Shown one piece after another: positions 59,672 through 64,000 of a stretch of DNA of 64,000 nucleotides. The stretch is from assembly GCA_025201365.1 (NCBI GenBank), contig JAIXMF010000001.1, positions 558,001 through 622,000 of the forward strand. Reading direction: 5' to 3'. The stretch's first letter is position 1. The number at the start of each line of letters is the position of its first letter. This stretch comes from Syncephalis plumigaleata. Lineage: Eukaryota; Zoopagomycota; Zoopagomycetes; Zoopagales; Piptocephalidaceae. A model generated the notes under the pieces. That model saw nothing but the letters and a program-made list of their open reading frames with translations, was not told the DNA's origin and searched no databases. The translations under genes and the position numbers were made by a program.

Positions 59672-60262
59672 CATGGTGCTATATATGGCAAGGAATTCTT
59701 TCACGTATTATGTATGATCATTATACAATATAAACTAAATAATCTGCTTGATTGTAATGCTATTAAGCTATTGTTGCTATTGTTATTATAACTGAAATGA
59801 ATATCTTATTATTACATGATTGTTGAGAATGTATCGCGAATCGACTGTATCGAATGGTTGTTGACTTGCAATAGTCAACTAAATATAGACTGATGATGAT
59901 CGTATTTTGTGGTCTATCGCTAGTGTCGCCATTTCAATAGGGTTTAATACCGCGTAGCATACTATACAATAGAGGCAGCGTAGCCTATTCGTTCCGATAA
60001 TGTTTCAAGTAGGGCTTGAGTCATGGAAGTGTATACACTCGCAATGATTAGTGGAAATCCAGTTTGAATTCTGGTTTCTCCTCACCGCGTGCAGGCATGC
60101 ATAACCAGAAATGACAAGTGACAGATATATTGAGCGTGGCTATAGAGTCATAAATACTGGCTGTCGCGATACAAGCGGACCTTGCTCGACAATTAATCCT
60201 TTTCTCTAGTAATTTTTTCTCCTTTATTAATCATAGTATCGTGCTTAATTACACAATCTACA
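59672..60262. other. Intergenic, 0.6 kb
   Basis: Promoter-length spacer between two secreted-enzyme genes in the same direction; nothing else seen. Confidence 0.4.
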
Positions 60263-62781
60263 ATGTTATCAAAGTATATAGGAAGTCTACTCACCACGAG
60301 TAGCGCGCTATCTGTGATAGCTCATAGCATACCCGCTAGCATGGGTGGCACGCAGTCTGTATCACATATCTATCCGATTGCCAATCATGTGCCGAGTACA
60401 CTGCTACGACGCCAGCTAAGGGAGTCGTCATCGGAAGATAGTAGGCAGAATAATGATGATGGCAACTATACTGGTCGTGGCATAAAGATAGGAATCGTCG
60501 ATGGCGGTATTGATTATAGGCATCCAGCATTGGGCGGATGTTTCGGACCTGGATGTAAAGTTGCCTATGGCTACGATTTCGTCGGCAGTGACTATAATGG
60601 TGAGAACACGCCCGTAGAAGATGAGGACCCGTTGGATGATTGCGATGGTCATGGCACACATGTGGCGGGTATCATTGCCGCGAGATCCAATAGAGGCACG
60701 GGTGTCGCGCCCGATGCCACACTAGGCGCCTATCGAGTGTTCGGTTGCGTGGGAGGTGCATCCTCACAGGTTATCATGAAAGGCCTGGATCGTGCGGCCG
60801 AAAATGGCATGGACATTATCAATCTGTCGATAGGTACCCGTCAGTTCTTTGACACTTATGACGATGCCATGAAAGTGCAGGAATTGGTGAAGCGAGGCAT
60901 TATAGTGGTGGCTGCTGCCGGCAACAATGGAGGAAGCCATCTTGGCGGAGTTGCTAGCCCGGCCACGGCACCGGGTGCCATCGCTGTTGCCTCGCTCGAC
61001 GTGCACGAGGTCGTGACGTATCATTTCTCGATAGGAAATAGTAAAACGAAATTCTATTATATATCCGGATCGCACGTCACTGTACCGTCTGACGCGCCCA
61101 AAGTTGTCATGCGTATCAAGTCGGGCGACTCGAAGGGATGCGAGCCATTGGAGAAACAATACCGTGGCGTATTCGTGCTCCTGAAACGAGGCGGTTGTCT
61201 TGCCGAGCAGAAGGCGGTGAACGCGCAAGAAGGCGGTGCAGCCGGTGTGATTGTAGTTCACGACAAGAGTGAACTGGAGTATTTCGAGGTTGATCGAAGG
61301 AAGATCCACATACCGGTATTGTTGATTACCGACAAGCAAGGCGATCAACTAGAGGAACTCATGGGCAAATCGAAACAAGACGATCGAGCCAACGTTCGTT
61401 GGTATAATACACCCACCATGATGAGTTATCCCAAGCCGGGATTCGCGTCGTTCTTCTCGTCATACGGGCCATCGAACAACATCCTTAGTACGAAGCCGGA
61501 CATCTCCTGGAATGGTAACCAAATTCTTAGTACATATATCAATGGTGGCTACGCCATTCTACCAGGTACAAGTATGGCGACACCGGGTATTACAGGACTC
61601 GCCGCTCTTGCCCTTCAGAAATACGGCGGTAGCATTCACGCGAACAAAGACCGGCTGCGATTCGTCGTGCTATCGTGCAGACCGCCACCACGCTTACCTG
61701 GCCCAAGTGGCAAGCGGCCAATGATATTGGCGGTCCTCGTACCATTCCAATCGCCTATTGCGGCGCCGGTCTAGCTCGTGCCAATGCCACCAACGAGCCT
61801 GGATGGGGAACTGAACCGCAAGCCATTACATTTAAGCCTACTCGTTTGGAGGGTGGCTACGTCCACAAAGTGCAGGTAACCCTAACTGGCACGATACCGG
61901 CTGGCACTATCACCTTCCGTCATCGTCCATCAGCTACGGTGTCCGACTGGGGTGCGATCGGTGAACTGGACAACGACGTGATTTCCAAGAAGGTTGTCGA
62001 TGCTAAGATGACACCAGAACGCCTAACCGTGGATGGTGGTTCAAGCCAGGACAACAACAACATTAACACGCTAAGAAGGGAAGTGTTCACGGTGGAGCTT
62101 AACATTCCCGTTTGGAGGGAGAATAGACTCTGGGTAGTATCCGGTATGATTGAGGTGATACATCAAGATGCGAACACCAAAACTACCATGATACGTAACG
62201 TGCCATATCAAACGGTAGTAGGCACCGGTAGACATATCGACGTTCTCGTACGTAATGGCGAGTTCCCTCGTATCGAGAATATCGATAAGGACAACAAATT
62301 GATTCCCGAGAAATCAGATGGCACGCCTCTTACCGGCAACTATCGAATTCGACTAAGGTTCTATTTGCATTTACCGAGCGAGCTCGTATTCGCTGTATTC
62401 GAGGATGCAAAGACACGCGTACGACACGGTGTTGCTCAAGGATTCATAGGAACGAACCTGAGTCGTTCGCCAGACGATAAATCCTATGCCTACGAGAACA
62501 TCTGGACCGGTCAAGTAGTACCAATGCAGAAATTTGGCAGACCACAGGGTCGTTATCAGCCATTGCCTCGCGGTACTTATCGTGTATTATTCTTCGCGTT
62601 GCGACCATTCGGCAACAAGTTCGACGAAAGAGATTACGACTCGTGGTTCTCCGCAAAGGAAATAATAATCAAGGAGGATTCGATCAAAGATTTGCCCCGT
62701 GATCGTAGTCAAAATGATATGGCACAGAAGACCGAATTCTCTACTGGTGAACGTGCCAGTCAAATGGGTCATAGAATATAA
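60263..62781 (+). CDS. Secreted subtilisin-like serine protease with PA domain
   Basis: About 840 residues if read through. A signal peptide and short propeptide are followed by the S8 catalytic triad: Asp80 in IGIVDGGIDYRHP, His130 in DGHGTHVAG and Ser437 in LPGTSMATPG. The oxyanion Asn lies in VVAAAGNNGG. A protease-associated insert sits between His and Ser (GVFVLLKRGGCLAEQKAVNA). C-terminal beta domains (Fn3-like) follow, giving a Vpr/pyrolysin-like layout. The frame changes by one base near 61668, next to a TT: the first frame would end at 61774, but the family sequence IVQTATTLTWPKWQ continues in the next frame to 62781. Probably an assembly error; no intron is evident. Confidence 0.88.
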
Positions 62782-63660
62782 TGAATGTTGCTCGTTTGCT
62801 CGTTTGCTCGTTTGTTAATAGTAGTAGTAAATAAGAAGTTTTATTATTAAAGTAATCCATAAATTATATGAGCAACTTGATCCAATTACATGCTTGTATT
62901 GCTTTATGTATATAATTGATAGCTGGTGTTGTTGTTGTTGATGTTGCTGTAGAGTAGGCATTTGAATACTGGCCAATGAAGAATGAACTTGCTTAATTAG
63001 GCCATCCAATTTGGGTCGGAAATTTCCGGAAGTAGTGATCAGTAGTTATCTGATGGTGTTCCATCTCAAATGGCGCCACATTTGTTTTGCCCGATCATCA
63101 TTTCTCTATTATCTTAATCTGATGGAACAATAAGTGACAGGCGTCTTTTCTTTCCTTTCCTTTTTTTCCTTTCGTCGTCTGTCGTCTTTATTCATTACTC
63201 ATTATTTAACGGAATATTATGCTTCTATTTATTAAGGTATGCAGGATTTAAGAAGTGTGTTCACGCGTTACTTTTTGTGTTTTCCTCCCTCCTTGTATCA
63301 TGCGCGTTGTCTTATGATCGCTTCCTATTATGTCGCTAGCTAGTCCTACTCACTGATGCCGAGCTACTCTATCCTGGCTACATGTGAGACACTACGCTAG
63401 CTCATTCCATTGCCCTTGGCATACTTCCGAATTCCGCCGATATAATTAATGGTGCTCCATTAATTATAGCATTGAAATAAGGAGTCGGGCTTTATCGCAA
63501 GCATACGACTACCTTATTCTCTTCTTTGCATACATTCTATAACTCGCATAACTTACTTTAGAACCAATACATGCACGCACTCACTCACTCACGCACGCAC
63601 GCACTTACTAACTTATTCATTCTTTGCATTTGTCCAATTGCTCTTCTCTATAGCTATTAC
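62782..63660. other. Intergenic, 0.9 kb
   Basis: It starts with a small direct repeat (GCTCGTTT three times, 62790-62813). It ends in a CT-rich leader with a (CACT/CACG) run near 63573-63605 ahead of the last gene. No gene seen. Confidence 0.4.
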
Positions 63661-64000
63661 TATGACTACTGAAGCCAAACCAGCGAGAGGAAAGGACGAG
63701 TTGGACCTGACCGATGATATTGTTGAAAGGTGGCCGATGAATTCAAGCAAAAAGCAACGCTATACACCGTCTATCTAGTGTCACGCCGGATAACAGCGAT
63801 GTTGAATCGAGTCAGGTCCCGCCCTATTAGATGAAACTAATGAAATTTCATCGCAGCTACCCGGTTTATTTGCAACTGTTCTCGGAGATGGTAAAAGCGG
63901 CACGACACCGATAAATGACTATTTCTCTTTGGCGACAAATCAATTCGATGGTCGTCTTCGTCGTCGTAACCTAATTGACACGGATATCAATGGACTGGCC
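63661..64000 (+). CDS. 5' end of an unidentified gene, truncated by the window edge
   Basis: The ATG at 63661 opens MTTEAKPARGKDELDLTDD. Coding-like sequence then continues in other frames to the end of the window (for example LPGLFATVLGDGKSGTTPIN and FDGRLRRRNLIDTDINGLA), so the frame breaks more than once. This is probably the same short-deletion problem seen elsewhere, one site being a GG just after DDIVE. No family is recognised. It follows a pyrimidine-rich leader, as do other genes here. Confidence 0.4.

Noticed and set aside
1-64000. tRNA, rRNA, CRISPR or retrovirus-like elements
   Set aside because: I looked for cloverleaf-like motifs, spaced repeats and reverse transcriptase, integrase or capsid motifs on both strands and found none that I could support by eye.

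Overview
The window is nuclear DNA from a fungus, most likely an early-diverging (non-Dikarya) one. Almost every gene is split by short introns of about 45-115 bases with GTAAGT-like donors. The gene set includes an Rbd2-type rhomboid, a fungal-style homeodomain protein, F-box proteins and a secreted subtilase. SNAPC1 and a stand-alone membrane-anchored GT5 glycosyltransferase suggest a lineage outside Ascomycota and Basidiomycota. A Zoopagomycota or Mucoromycota source is my guess, not something the sequence proves.

Layout. 1-2.3 kb: edge of an unknown gene and 3-hydroxyisobutyryl-CoA hydrolase (minus). 2.7-3.85 kb: first copy of a 1.1-kb duplicated block carrying a small secreted Tyr/Gly/Cys-rich protein. 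6.1-7.6 kb: single-pass membrane protein. 8.6-11.0 kb: first of three seven-membrane-segment paralogs (the others are at 18.0-20.1 and 40.4-42.7 kb). 11.25-11.7 kb: mitochondrial YCII protein. 11.9-15.9 kb: a Fanzor gene (eukaryotic TnpB-like RNA-guided nuclease family) interrupted by a complete Tc1/mariner element at 14,023-15,674. 20.3-23.9 kb: tandem F-box paralogs. 24.2-25.3 kb: second copy of the duplicated block. 25.4-29.3 kb: large homeodomain protein. 31.5-36.7 kb: rhomboid, glucose-6-phosphate 1-epimerase and a DMT-superfamily transporter, all minus. 37.7-39.5 kb: secreted PLA2-like protein with a Pro/Ala-rich tail. 43.2-45.6 kb: GT5 glycosyltransferase. 47-56.6 kb: EMG1/Nep1, SNAPC1, LPA acyltransferase, tubulin cofactor C, a second cofactor C-like protein and arginase. 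57.9-62.8 kb: secreted phospholipase C-type phosphoesterase and a subtilisin-like protease. A partial gene runs off the right edge.

The most striking locus is the Fanzor gene. Its three RuvC catalytic motifs and zinc ribbon are present. A Tc1/mariner copy with apparently identical 210-bp inverted repeats and a TA target duplication sits in its N-terminal coding region. The flanks are in one frame across the TA, so the insertion looks recent and the Fanzor gene looks otherwise intact. The second theme is a lineage-specific receptor-like family with a shared extracellular domain, a GPWN motif, seven hydrophobic segments and strictly shared intron positions.

A caution for users: at least eight conserved genes show one-base frame breaks, most of them at short homopolymers and mostly a missing base. 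I read these as assembly errors rather than pseudogenes. I saw no rRNA, tRNA, CRISPR array or retrovirus-like element.
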